12,807 bases of DNA from Georgenia sp. (GTDB lineage: Bacteria > Actinomycetota > Actinomycetes > Actinomycetales > Actinomycetaceae), in contig DAHVRG010000198.1 in the NCBI GenBank assembly GCA_027322565.1, positions 1-12,807 of the forward strand, given 5' to 3'. Within the stretch, counting starts at the first letter, position 1. Each line of letters starts with the position of its first letter. The position numbers were made by a program, and so were the translations under genes. Below the pieces are notes generated by a model. It was not told the DNA's origin. It was given only the letters and a program-made list of their open reading frames with translations, and ran no database searches. Below are positions 1 through 7,481 of the stretch, piece after piece.

Positions 1-1152
1 GACGACGGTGCCGTCGCCGCGGCCTGGCACACCATCTGGAAGTACTCCTGGCCGCGGGACTCGGCCTTCACCGCGGTGGCGTTCGCGCACGCCGGCTTCC
101 CGGAGGAGGCCTACCGCATCCTGCGCTTCACGGCGGGGACGCAGCGCCCGGACGGGACGTGGGAGGCACGCACCCACCTGGACGGCTCCGGCCCGCCGGA
201 CGACCGTCCGTGGCAGCTCGACGCCAACGGCTGGGTGCCGTGGGCGACCTGGCAGTACCTCCAGACGGTGTCGCCGCCGGAGCAGGAGGCGGCGCTGGCC
301 GAGCTCTACCCCACCGTCCGTGCCGCCGCGGACTACGCTGCCGACGCCCTGGACGAGAACGGGGTCCCGCCGGCCCGGCCCGACTACTGGGAGAGCGGCT
401 ACCCGGCGCCCAACCTCGGTACCGCGGCGCCGCTCCTCGCGGGGCTGCGCGCGGCAGCCGCCACCGCCGTCCTCGCCGGCGAGGACGCGGACGCCGCCCG
501 GTGGAGCGCCGCGGCGGAGCACCTGCAGCGGGGTGTCGACCTGTCCTTCGGGGCGATCGGCTACCAGCGCACCGTCGTCGACGGCAGCGGCAAGGACTCC
601 GCCGTCACCTGGCTCGCGCCCCCGTTCAACCCGGTGTCCGACCCCGTCCGGGCGGAGCTGGACACCACGTGGGACGTGCTCGTCCAGGACACCGGTGGGG
701 TGCAGCCCGGCGAACGCTGGGGGGATGACATGACGTGGACGCCGGAGACCATGTTCTTCGCCCTGGCCTGGGCCAACGACGGGCAGACCGCCCGCGCCGA
801 GAACCTCGTCGCGTGGCTGGACGAGCACCGGACCGCGGTCGGGGCCTTCCCGGAGAAGGTCAACCCGGAGGGGCACCCGGCGGCGGTCGCCACGCTCGGC
901 TGGACGGCGTCGCTCGCCGTCCTCACCCTCGCCGCCCTCGAGGAGCCGCTGCCTGTCCCGCCCGCCGGTGTCGACGTCGCGCCGCTCGCGCACGCAGAGC
1001 TCGCACCGGGAGACGCTGCCGGGGGCGCGGGCGGGCTCGCCGGGACCGATGGGGGGAACGCGCCCGCCCTCCTGCTGGGCGCCCTGGCGGTCCTCGGCGC
1101 AGGTGTCGCACTCGCCCGCCGCCGGGCGGGATCACCCGACCCGCCCGGCTGA
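1..1152 (+). CDS. Glycoside hydrolase family 15 (glucoamylase-like) protein, 3' part, membrane-anchored C-terminus
   Basis: The frame is open from the first base, so the N-terminus lies outside the window; 383 residues remain. GH15 enzymes cleave alpha-glucosidic bonds of starch-like glucans or trehalose by inversion, inside an (alpha/alpha)6 barrel. Visible hallmarks are YSWPRD (residues 15-20), PDYWES with Glu131 as candidate general acid, the aromatic-rich GERWGDDMTWTPE block, and FPEKV (Glu285 as candidate general base, matching the usual PEQV-type motif). The C-terminus has a Gly/Ala-rich linker, LAGTD (346-350), a hydrophobic segment (about 354-372) and RRR, then stops. This suggests the enzyme is exported and held at the cell surface. 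The catalytic assignments rest on motif resemblance only. The substrate cannot be told from this fragment. The gene converges on the thioesterase with a 9-base gap. Confidence 0.85.
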   Translation, partial: DDGAVAAAWHTIWKYSWPRDSAFTAVAFAHAGFPEEAYRILRFTAGTQRPDGTWEARTHLDGSGPPDDRPWQLDANGWVPWATWQYLQTVSPPEQEAALAELYPTVRAAADYAADALDENGVPPARPDYWESGYPAPNLGTAAPLLAGLRAAAATAVLAGEDADAARWSAAAEHLQRGVDLSFGAIGYQRTVVDGSGKDSAVTWLAPPFNPVSDPVRAELDTTWDVLVQDTGGVQPGERWGDDMTWTPETMFFALAWANDGQTARAENLVAWLDEHRTAVGAFPEKVNPEGHPAAVATLGWTASLAVLTLAALEEPLPVPPAGVDVAPLAHAELAPGDAAGGAGGLAGTDGGNAPALLLGALAVLGAGVALARRRAGSPDPPG

Positions 1153-1168
1153 CGGCAGCCGTCAGCCG
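1146..1168. terminator. Bidirectional terminator-like palindrome spanning two convergent stop codons
   Basis: CGGCTGACGGC (1146-1156) and GCCGTCAGCCG (1158-1168) are perfect reverse complements around a single A. The TGA of the glycoside hydrolase lies in the left arm (1150-1152) and the thioesterase stop (TCA on this strand, 1162-1164) in the right arm. A folded RNA would have a loop of at least three bases and a GC-rich stem of up to 10 bp from either strand. There is no U tract, as is common in high-GC actinobacteria. Its role as a shared terminator is inferred. Confidence 0.6.
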
Positions 1169-1626
1169 CGCGCCGCGCCCGAGCGGCCGCGACGGAAAGC
1201 GACCGGCTCGTCGACGATCTCGCTCCAGGCGGTGCGCTCCTCGTCGGTGATGCGGCGCGGGCGCCCGGTCGCGGCGTCGACGAGGACGAGCGTGGTCATC
1301 GCCCGCACGGCGACCCCGTCGGCCCCGGGGATCTCGTAGCAGATGTCGAGGCTCGCCCCGCCCATCCGGGCGAGCCACAGCTGCACCTCGAGCGGCTCCG
1401 TGGAGTACTCCAGCGGGGCGAGGTACTCGATCTCGAGGTGCGCGATGAGGGTGGCCGTGTCGCCGTGCGGGCCGGCGGGGAGCCTGCCCCCGCCGGCCGG
1501 GGCGTCGGCCCAGAACGCCGCGACCCGCGCCTCCTCGAGGAGCGTGACCACCGCGGCGTTGTTGACGTGCCCGTACCCGTCGACGTCGGACCAGCGGACG
1601 GTGACGGGGACGGTCAGCCGACCCAT
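1162..1626 (-). CDS. Acyl-CoA thioesterase, 4HBT-type hotdog fold
   Basis: A 154-residue protein, the usual length of single-domain hotdog thioesterases, which hydrolyse acyl-CoA thioesters and work as dimers or tetramers. The N-terminal motif RWSDVDGYGHVNN (residues 11-23) is the signature of the 4HBT family; Asp16 is the candidate catalytic residue and HVNN starts the central helix. LEIEYLAPLEY and the following strands fit the rest of the fold. The ATG at 1626 shares its A with the TGA of the upstream ettA frame (TGATG), and no ribosome binding site is visible, so translation is probably coupled to ettA. A longer frame reaches 1740, but the extra residues lie inside ettA and are not hotdog-like. 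The acyl substrate cannot be predicted. Confidence 0.9.
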   Translation of the reverse strand: MGRLTVPVTVRWSDVDGYGHVNNAAVVTLLEEARVAAFWADAPAGGGRLPAGPHGDTATLIAHLEIEYLAPLEYSTEPLEVQLWLARMGGASLDICYEIPGADGVAVRAMTTLVLVDAATGRPRRITDEERTAWSEIVDEPVAFRRGRSGAARG

Positions 1627-3306
1627 CAGCTGCGGGTGAGCTTGCGGTAGGTCATCCGGTGCGGACGGGCCGCCTCGGGCCCGAGCCGCTCCACCTTGTT
1701 CTCCTCGTAGGCGGCGAAGTTGCCCTCGAACCAGTGCCACTTCGCCGGGTTCTCCTCGGTGCCCTCCCAGGCGAGGATGTGGGTGGCGACGCGGTCGAGG
1801 AACCAGCGGTCGTGGGAGACGACGACGGCGCAGCCGGGGAAGTTGAGCAGCGCGTTCTCCAGCGAGCCGAGGGTCTCGACGTCGAGGTCGTTGGTCGGCT
1901 CGTCCAGGAGGAGCAGGTTTCCCCCCTGCTTGAGGGTGAGCGCGAGGTTGAGGCGGTTGCGCTCACCGCCGGAGAGCACCCCGGCCGGCTTCTGCTGGTC
2001 CGGCCCCTTGAACCCGAACTGGGAGACGTAGGCGCGGGAGGGGATCTCCACCTTGCCCACCTGGATGAAGTCGTGGCCGTCGGAGACGACCTCCCACAGC
2101 GTCTTGTCCGGGTCGATGCCGCCGCGGGTCTGGTCGACGTAGGAGATCTTCACCGTCTCGCCGATCTTCAGCTCACCGGCGTCGAGCGGCTCGAGGCCGA
2201 CGATCGTCTTGAACAGCGTCGTCTTGCCGACGCCGTTGGGACCGATGACACCGACGATGCCGTTCGGCGGGAGCGAGAAGGACAGCCCGTCGATGAGCTT
2301 GCGGTCCCCGAAGCCCTTCTCCAGGTTCTTCGCCTCGATGACCACCGAGCCCAGGCGCGGGCCCGGCGGGATCTGGATCTCCTCGAAGTCGAGCTTGCGC
2401 GTGCGCTCGGCCTCGGCGGCACTCCTCGTAGCGCTGGAGGCGGGCCTTGGACTTGGCCTGGCGGCCGCGGGCGCTGGAGCGCACCCACTCCAGCTCCTCC
2501 TTGAGGCGCTTCTGCAGCTTGGCGTCCTTCTTGCCCTGTACCTCGAGGCGCGCGGCCTTCTTCTCCAGGTAGGTGGAGTAGTTGCCCTCGTAGGGGTAGA
2601 GGCGGCCGCGGTCGACCTCGGCGATCCACTCGGCGACGTGGTCGAGGAAGTAGCGGTCGTGGGTGATGGCGATGACGGCACCGGGGTACTGCGCCAGGTG
2701 CTGCTCGAGCCACAGGACGGACTCGGCGTCCAGGTGGTTGGTGGGCTCGTCGAGCAGGAGCAGGTCGGGCTGCTCGAGGAGGAGCTTGCACAGCGCCACC
2801 CGGCGGCGCTCCCCACCGGACAGGAGGGAGACGTCGGCGTCGGGCGGGGGCAGGCGCAGGGCGTCCATCGCCTGCTCGAGCTGGGAGTCGAGGTCCCACG
2901 CGCCGGCGGCGTCGATCTCCGCCTGGAGCTTGCCCATCTCCTCCATGAGGGCGTCGAAGTCGGCGTCCGGCTCGGCCATCTGCTCACCGATCTGGTTGAA
3001 CCGGTCGAGCTTGGCCTTGATGTCGGCCACGCCCTCCTGGACGTTCTCCAGGACGTTCTTCTCCTCGTTGAGCGGCGGCTCCTGGAGGAGGATGCCCACG
3101 GTGTACCCCGGGCTCAGCCGTGCCTCACCGTTGGAGGGCTGCTCCAGCCCGGCCATGATCTTGAGGATGGTCGACTTGCCGGCGCCGTTGGGGCCGACCA
3201 TGCCGATCTTGGCGCCCGGCAGGAAGGCCATCGTGACGTCGTCGAGGATGACCTTGTCGCCGTGCGCCTTGCGCGCCTTGACCATCGAGTAGATGTACTC
3301 GGCCAC
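1626..3306 (-). pseudogene. ettA: EttA-type ABC-F translational throttle ATPase, interrupted by an apparent frameshift
   Basis: EttA binds the ribosomal E site and, according to its ATP/ADP state, gates the first steps of elongation. The start is a GTG at 3306 (protein begins MAEYIYSMVK) with GGGAG just upstream. Domain 1 has Walker A GPNGAGKST (38-46), signature SGGER (from 163) and Walker B DEPTNHLD (186-193), then the coiled P-site tRNA-interaction linker up to RLQRYEE. There the frame shifts. The second frame resumes with AAEAERTRKLDFEEIQIP and carries GPNGVGKTT, LSGGERNRL, DEPTNDLD and SHDRWFLD. Skipping one base gives 559 residues, the normal family length. As read, the first frame runs 82 wrong codons to a stop at 2173, losing ATPase domain 2. 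Both halves are well conserved, so a sequencing or assembly error or a very recent mutation is likely. The last base of the stop is the first base of the thioesterase start. Confidence 0.88.
2418..2427 (-). other. Frameshift site within ettA
   Basis: On the coding strand GAG GAG (2427-2422, ending RYEE) is followed by T (2421) and then GCC GCC GAG in the second frame. One extra base, or two missing bases, joins the halves. Actinobacterial EttA usually reads EEMAAEAE here, so loss of two bases from an original codon between EE and AA fits slightly better than a simple insertion. No in-frame stop or slippery run is present at the junction. Confidence 0.8.
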
Positions 3307-3427
3307 AACACTCCCAAGTGCTCGAGGGTGACGGCCGGGGGTGCCCGACCGCCGTCCACCAGAGTAGGCCACCTGGAGCCGAGGGCGTATGTGACGAGGG
3401 CGATCTTCGCTCGCGGCGATCGGCGCC
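3307..3427 (-). promoter_or_regulatory. ssb-ettA intergenic region, possible ettA promoter
   Basis: These 121 bases separate the ssb stop from the ettA GTG. On the minus strand TACTCT (3361-3366) fits the actinobacterial TANNNT -10 pattern, but no convincing -35 sits 16-19 bases upstream. Near the ssb end GGCGATC occurs twice, with weak inverted pairing, and no clear terminator. ettA may have its own promoter here or may be read through from ssb. This is a weak, pattern-only call. Confidence 0.25.
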
Positions 3428-3994
3428 TCAGGCGTCGACCTCGACCCGCTCCCACGGGTCCTGCTCGACCGGGGGCGGGGCGAGCACGGGCTCACCGCTC
3501 GGCGGCGCGAGCTCCTCCTCCGCCGGGGTGTCCGGCATCGCGGCGGGGCCGCCGTCCGCCGGGTCGTCGGCTCGGGCGGCGTCGGGTGCACCGGGTTGCG
3601 AGCCGTCCTCGATGCGGTCGCTCTCGCCGCCGAGGCGGGTGACCTTGGAGTACGTGACGAGGCCGTACTTGACGTCGACGGCGATCACACCCGCGGTGAT
3701 GACGTTGGTGTGGTTGACCCGCTCCCCGGAGGTCCACTCCTCCGAGCTCAGCCGGCCCTGGACGATGACGGGCATGCCCCGGTGCACGGACTGGCGGACC
3801 TGGTCACCCGGAGCTCCCCACACCTTGACGGTGAACCACTCGGTCGGGTCCTCCCGCCATTCGCCCGCGGCGTCGCGGTAGCTGCGGGTCGAGCCGAGGC
3901 GGAACCTCGTCATCTGCCTGCCGTTGGCGGTGACGAGGAGCTCGGGGTCGGTTCCGACCCGGCCGCGCACGGTGATCTGGACGGAGTCGCTCAT
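3428..3994 (-). CDS. ssb: Single-stranded DNA-binding protein, short-tailed actinobacterial paralogue
   Basis: A 188-residue protein that binds ssDNA through one OB fold (residues about 5-115; MSDSVQITVRGRVGTDPEL, EWFTVKVWG, VIVQGRL, VDVKYGLVTY). The tail is rich in Pro, Ala, Asp and Glu and ends WERVEVDA, not in the acidic DDDIPF-type tip that replication SSBs use to recruit partners. It therefore resembles the second SSB of actinobacteria (for example Streptomyces SsbB, linked to chromosome segregation) rather than the main replication SSB, which normally sits beside rpsF and rpsR. The ATG at 3994 has AGGGAAG a few bases upstream. It lies downstream of two GTPase genes on the same strand and upstream of ettA. 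The family is certain; the paralogue role is inferred. Confidence 0.93.
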   Translation of the reverse strand: MSDSVQITVRGRVGTDPELLVTANGRQMTRFRLGSTRSYRDAAGEWREDPTEWFTVKVWGAPGDQVRQSVHRGMPVIVQGRLSSEEWTSGERVNHTNVITAGVIAVDVKYGLVTYSKVTRLGGESDRIEDGSQPGAPDAARADDPADGGPAAMPDTPAEEELAPPSGEPVLAPPPVEQDPWERVEVDA

Positions 3995-4047
3995 CTGGCT
4001 TCCCTTGCTCGGGGCCGGCGGGTTGCCGGCGGTCGAGCACGACCCTG

Positions 4048-4103
4048 CCGGGTCCGACCGGGTCCGCTCCGTCACCGGATGCCGTCGGTGGACGGCGGAC
4101 CCG
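4048..4103 (-). other. Strong hairpin with two alternative 3' arms between GTPase and ssb
   Basis: CGGGTCCGC (4059-4067) pairs perfectly with GCGGACCCG (4095-4103), and CGTC/GACG plus ACC/GGT extend the stem inward with small bulges. The first stem base follows the upstream GTPase stop codon by one base. CCGGGTCCG occurs twice (4048-4056 and 4058-4066), so the arm at 4095-4103 can pair with either copy. No U tract follows. It could be a terminator, a processing or stability element, or an attenuator ahead of ssb. Confidence 0.5.
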
Positions 4104-4104
4104 C

Positions 4105-5625
4105 TCAGCGGCGCTGTGCAGCACCCTCCGTCAGCGCGCGGCGCAGCGCCCGGTGCCGGTCGAGCACCGCGGTCGTGGGCGCGGCGAGCTCGTCGCGGAC
4201 GACCTCCCGCACCCGGGCAGCCACCGACTCCCGGTACTCGGCGGCCAACCGCTCGGCGCGCCTGCCCCGCCACAGCCGCGCCGCGAGCAGCGCGCCGAGC
4301 CCGCCGAGGAGAAGTCCCGCCCCGCCGGCGAGCAGCGCCGTGCCCGAGAGGTCGGTGACGTCGAGCACCCCCAGGAGCCCGAGAACGAGGCCGACCGCCC
4401 CGAGGACGGCCAGCACGAGTCCGACGACGTGCAGCGCGAGGACGCCGCGATGTCGCATCTGCGGGAGGGGCACGCCGTCGACGGCCGAGGCCACCGCGGT
4501 CCGGAGCTGCGTGGCCGGTGCGACGTCGCGGTCCACGGCGCGTCGCCAGCGGTCGGGCAGCCCGTCGGTCACGGCGGCCAGCCAGCGGCCGCGCACCGCC
4601 TCCACCGTGCCGACGGCGGGAGGCTCCGGGCGGGCGAGGGCCCCTCCCCGCACGCGGCCCGCGGCTGATCGGATCGAGTCCGCCACGGCCCCGACACCCG
4701 CCGCACGGCCGAGCGCCTCGGCGGCCTGCTCGACCTCCGCCTCACCCGCCGGGGGCTCCTGGCTGCCGACGGCGTCGGACAGGCGCCGGGCGATGGCGTC
4801 GATCTCGGCCTCCACCGTGCGGGCGGCGGTGGACCGGCGCGCCACCGTGCGGGCGAGCACCTCACGGACGTCCGCGATGCCCTCCCCGGTGACGGTCGAC
4901 GTCGTGATGACCTCGACGTCCGCCAGCCCGTCAGCGCGCAGGAGGTCCCGGACGGAGTCGACGACCCGCGGGACAGCGTTCGGCGGGAGGGTGTCGACCT
5001 GGTTGACGAGGACGAGCATCGCGTCCTGCCGGTTCGCCAGCCCCCGCAGGTAGCGGGCGTGGAGCGCGTTGTCCGCGTACTTCTGCGGGTCGACCACCCA
5101 GACGAGCATGTCGACGAGCGGCACCAGGAGGTCGACCTGGTCGGCGTGCGCCTCGGCGACGGAGTCGTGGTCCGGCATGTCGAGCAGCACGAGGCCGTGC
5201 AGGGCCCGCTCGTCGTCGGCGTCGAGGACGCTCTCGCGCTCGATGCGCCGTTTCTCGGCGACGGCGAGGAAGTCGAGCAGCTCGGTGGCCTGGCCACCCC
5301 ACACGCACGCGGCTGCACGGTCGGTCGTCGGCCGGATGGCACCGACATCGGCAAAGCTCAGCCCGGAGATCGCGTTGAACAGTGAGGACTTGCCCGACCC
5401 GGTGCCTCCGACGAGCGCGACGACGGTCCAGTCCACGCCGAGGGCCAGGCGCTCCTCCACCCGGGCGATGTCCCGCAGCGAGGTCTCGACGAGCTCGGGG
5501 GCGACCTCCTCCCCCGCCCGCTCGAGCGCGGAGGCGATCGCCTGGACGCGCTCGCCGAGGTGGGACTCGTCGTGCGGGGCGGGCGCGACGTGTGCCCCGT
5601 GCCCGCCGGTGAGCGCCTGGGTCAT
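4105..5625 (-). CDS. Dynamin-like/YfjP-type P-loop GTPase with two C-terminal membrane segments
   Basis: A 506-residue GTPase. G1 is GGTGSGKS (73-80), a conserved RPTTD stretch (98-102) is the likely G2 region, G3 is DMPD (149-152, Asp in place of the usual Gly of DxxG), and G4 is NQVD (208-211). A helical middle leads to two hydrophobic segments (about 394-417 and 427-450) and a basic, helical cytosolic tail. It probably acts at the inner face of the membrane. The ATG at 5625 overlaps the upstream GTPase stop as ATGA and has AAAGGA five bases upstream. Paired GTPases of this kind resemble the Streptomyces DynA/DynB pair that stabilises division rings; that functional match is inferred. Longer frames reaching upstream are antisense-like run-ons with no ribosome binding site. 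Confidence 0.85.
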   Translation of the reverse strand: MTQALTGGHGAHVAPAPHDESHLGERVQAIASALERAGEEVAPELVETSLRDIARVEERLALGVDWTVVALVGGTGSGKSSLFNAISGLSFADVGAIRPTTDRAAACVWGGQATELLDFLAVAEKRRIERESVLDADDERALHGLVLLDMPDHDSVAEAHADQVDLLVPLVDMLVWVVDPQKYADNALHARYLRGLANRQDAMLVLVNQVDTLPPNAVPRVVDSVRDLLRADGLADVEVITTSTVTGEGIADVREVLARTVARRSTAARTVEAEIDAIARRLSDAVGSQEPPAGEAEVEQAAEALGRAAGVGAVADSIRSAAGRVRGGALARPEPPAVGTVEAVRGRWLAAVTDGLPDRWRRAVDRDVAPATQLRTAVASAVDGVPLPQMRHRGVLALHVVGLVLAVLGAVGLVLGLLGVLDVTDLSGTALLAGGAGLLLGGLGALLAARLWRGRRAERLAAEYRESVAARVREVVRDELAAPTTAVLDRHRALRRALTEGAAQRR

Positions 5626-7244
5626 AGGTGTCCTTTCAGCTCGCTGGCCCGCAGTCGCAACCCGGCGCCGGCCTCGCTGCGCAGGCCGAGCGCGGCGAGC
5701 CGGTCGAGGTACGGCGTGGCTTCGTCCCGGACGGCGGACTCCGCGGTCCGGTACAGGTCCTCGGCAACCCGCGTCGTCGCCTCCTCGCCGCCCAGCAGCG
5801 AGCGCAGCGCCCGCGCCGCGCCGTCGAGCCCGGCGGCCGCCGCCTGGAGCAGTCCGCCGAGGCCGTTCGGGTCGAGCGCCTTGGCGGCGGGACCACCGGC
5901 CCGCAGCAGCTCCTCGGCCGTGCTCCGGGTGCGGCGCGCCCATTCGGCGACCGCGGCCTCGACCCGGGCGTCGCGGTCGGCGGGTGACACGGCTTCGTCC
6001 GTGAGGAGTCCCGTGCCGCCCCGCTCCGGCTCGGACCACGCCTCCCTCAGCGCCTCGGCACCGTCGGCGGCGGCGTCGCCGACGAGGGAGACGAGCGCCC
6101 GTCGGGTCTCGGCACCGATGGCGTCCGCGGTCACGCTGCGGGCACGCACACCCCCACCGCGCCAGCCCCGGCGGATGCGGGCGGGGTCGCCGGTGAGCGG
6201 GGCGAGCACACCGCCGGAGCTGGCGGCGGTGAGCCAGCGGGTGGTCGGGGCGCCCTGCGTCGCGACGCCCGTGCGGAGGCGGGCGACGAGCGCCTCGGCG
6301 GCGCCGTCCACGGCGTGCTCCGCGCGTTGGCGGAGGGTCCCGGCGGCCATCGCCTGGGCGGTGATCCCGTCGGCGAGCCGCAGCAGGTCGTCGCGCAGCG
6401 TGCCCCAGACCCCCTGGGTGGTGCGACGGACGACGCCCTTGGCCGTGTTGCGGCCACCGAGCAGGGTGAGCCAGGTTCGCACCGGCTCGACCGCCCGGTC
6501 GGGGAGCAGGCCCTCGTGGGGGCCGACATCCTCGACGACGAACAGCGGCGCCTCCCCGAGGCCGAGGTCGGCCATCCGGCGCATGAGGTCGGCCCGGACC
6601 TCGCCCAGCACCCGGCGCGGCACCCGGTTGAGGAGGACCGCCACGGTGATGCCGCGCTCCCGTGCCTGCTGCAGGACGCGCCACGGGACGGCGTCGCCGT
6701 ACCGGGCGGCGGTGGTGACGAAGAGCCAGAGGTCGGCCGTCTCCAGGAGGAGGTTCGACAGCCGGCGGTTGCCCTCGAGGACGGAGTCGAGGTCGGGGGC
6801 GTCGAGCAGCGCGAGCCCGGCGGGGACGCCCTCCTCGGCGACGACGTCGGCGAGCTCGGTGATCGGGTGCTCGGCGACGAGCCACAGGTCCTCCTCGCGG
6901 ACGGCGAGGAGCGGCTCGGTCGTGGTGGGACGGATGACGCCGGCCTCGGTGACCTCCCGGCCGACGACGGAGTTGAGCAGGGCGGACTTGCCCGCACCGG
7001 TCGAGCCGCCGAGCACGACGACGGCGGGGCCGGCCTCCCGCTTGAGCCGGGGCAGCAGGTGGGCACCGATCTGGGTCTCGACCCGGTCACGCAGCTCCCG
7101 TAGGTCCGGTGCGCCGGGCAGGTCGAGCGGGAAGCTCGCCGCGGTGACGTCCTCGTGGAGGTCGGTGACGACGTCGAGGATGGGTGACCGGCCCCGGACA
7201 TGGCGAGCCGCCGGGTGCTCACGGGTGGTCAGGTCACTGGTCAC
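5622..7244 (-). CDS. Dynamin-like/YfjP-type P-loop GTPase, soluble partner
   Basis: A 540-residue protein. G1 is GGSTGAGKS (79-87), the G2 region is IRPTTTE (104-110), G3 is DAPD (148-151) and the G4 position reads NRVP (206-209), so the Asp that reads guanine is missing. The C-terminal 300 residues are Ala/Arg/Glu-rich and probably helical, with no clear membrane segment. It is the first gene of the pair and likely forms a hetero-oligomer with the membrane-bound partner downstream. The start is a GTG at 7244, supported by GGGAGGA at 7252-7258 with a 7-base spacer. The first GTPase in such pairs often has weaker G motifs, so altered nucleotide specificity or a regulatory role is possible. The function is inferred from family and context. 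Confidence 0.85.
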   Translation of the reverse strand: MTSDLTTREHPAARHVRGRSPILDVVTDLHEDVTAASFPLDLPGAPDLRELRDRVETQIGAHLLPRLKREAGPAVVVLGGSTGAGKSALLNSVVGREVTEAGVIRPTTTEPLLAVREEDLWLVAEHPITELADVVAEEGVPAGLALLDAPDLDSVLEGNRRLSNLLLETADLWLFVTTAARYGDAVPWRVLQQARERGITVAVLLNRVPRRVLGEVRADLMRRMADLGLGEAPLFVVEDVGPHEGLLPDRAVEPVRTWLTLLGGRNTAKGVVRRTTQGVWGTLRDDLLRLADGITAQAMAAGTLRQRAEHAVDGAAEALVARLRTGVATQGAPTTRWLTAASSGGVLAPLTGDPARIRRGWRGGGVRARSVTADAIGAETRRALVSLVGDAAADGAEALREAWSEPERGGTGLLTDEAVSPADRDARVEAAVAEWARRTRSTAEELLRAGGPAAKALDPNGLGGLLQAAAAGLDGAARALRSLLGGEEATTRVAEDLYRTAESAVRDEATPYLDRLAALGLRSEAGAGLRLRASELKGHL

Positions 7245-7361
7245 CGCTCTATCCTCCCTGCCCGGTGATGCTTGACCAAGCCCGCCACGTCACGTGTCGC
7301 CGTCTCCGTCGCCGGAAGGCACTACCGTTGGCCGTGGCGCCGCCCTCGGGGACGTCGCCGG
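7245..7361. promoter_or_regulatory. Divergent control region between GTPase operon and tRNA-Arg
   Basis: These 117 bases must hold promoters for both directions. On the plus strand TACCGT (7323-7328) fits a TANNNT -10 box at a good distance from the tRNA 5' end at 7362, but no clear -35 is seen. TTGACC (7272-7277) is present without a matching -10. On the minus strand only the GTPase ribosome binding site is clear. Confidence 0.3.
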
Positions 7362-7434
<73 letters not shown>

Positions 7435-7481
7435 CTCACCAGGCCGTGGTCCGGCACCTCACCCGCAGCGCCCGGCAAGGG

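Noticed and set aside
1627..1740. Longer start for the thioesterase
   Set aside because: The added residues lie inside the ettA coding region, are not similar to hotdog proteins, and the ATG at 1626 is placed exactly before the hotdog core.
2418..2427. Programmed +1 frameshift in ettA
   Set aside because: No stop codon, slippery run or stimulating structure is evident at the join, and EttA is not known to use recoding. Sequence error or mutation is simpler.
5626..6885. Upstream extension of the second GTPase frame on the minus strand
   Set aside because: It overlaps the first GTPase in another frame, is Arg/Ala/Pro-rich without motifs, and the ATG at 5625 has its own ribosome binding site.
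7272..7277. TTGACC as a -35 box for tRNA-Arg
   Set aside because: No TANNNT element lies 16-19 bases downstream, and the distance to the tRNA is too great.
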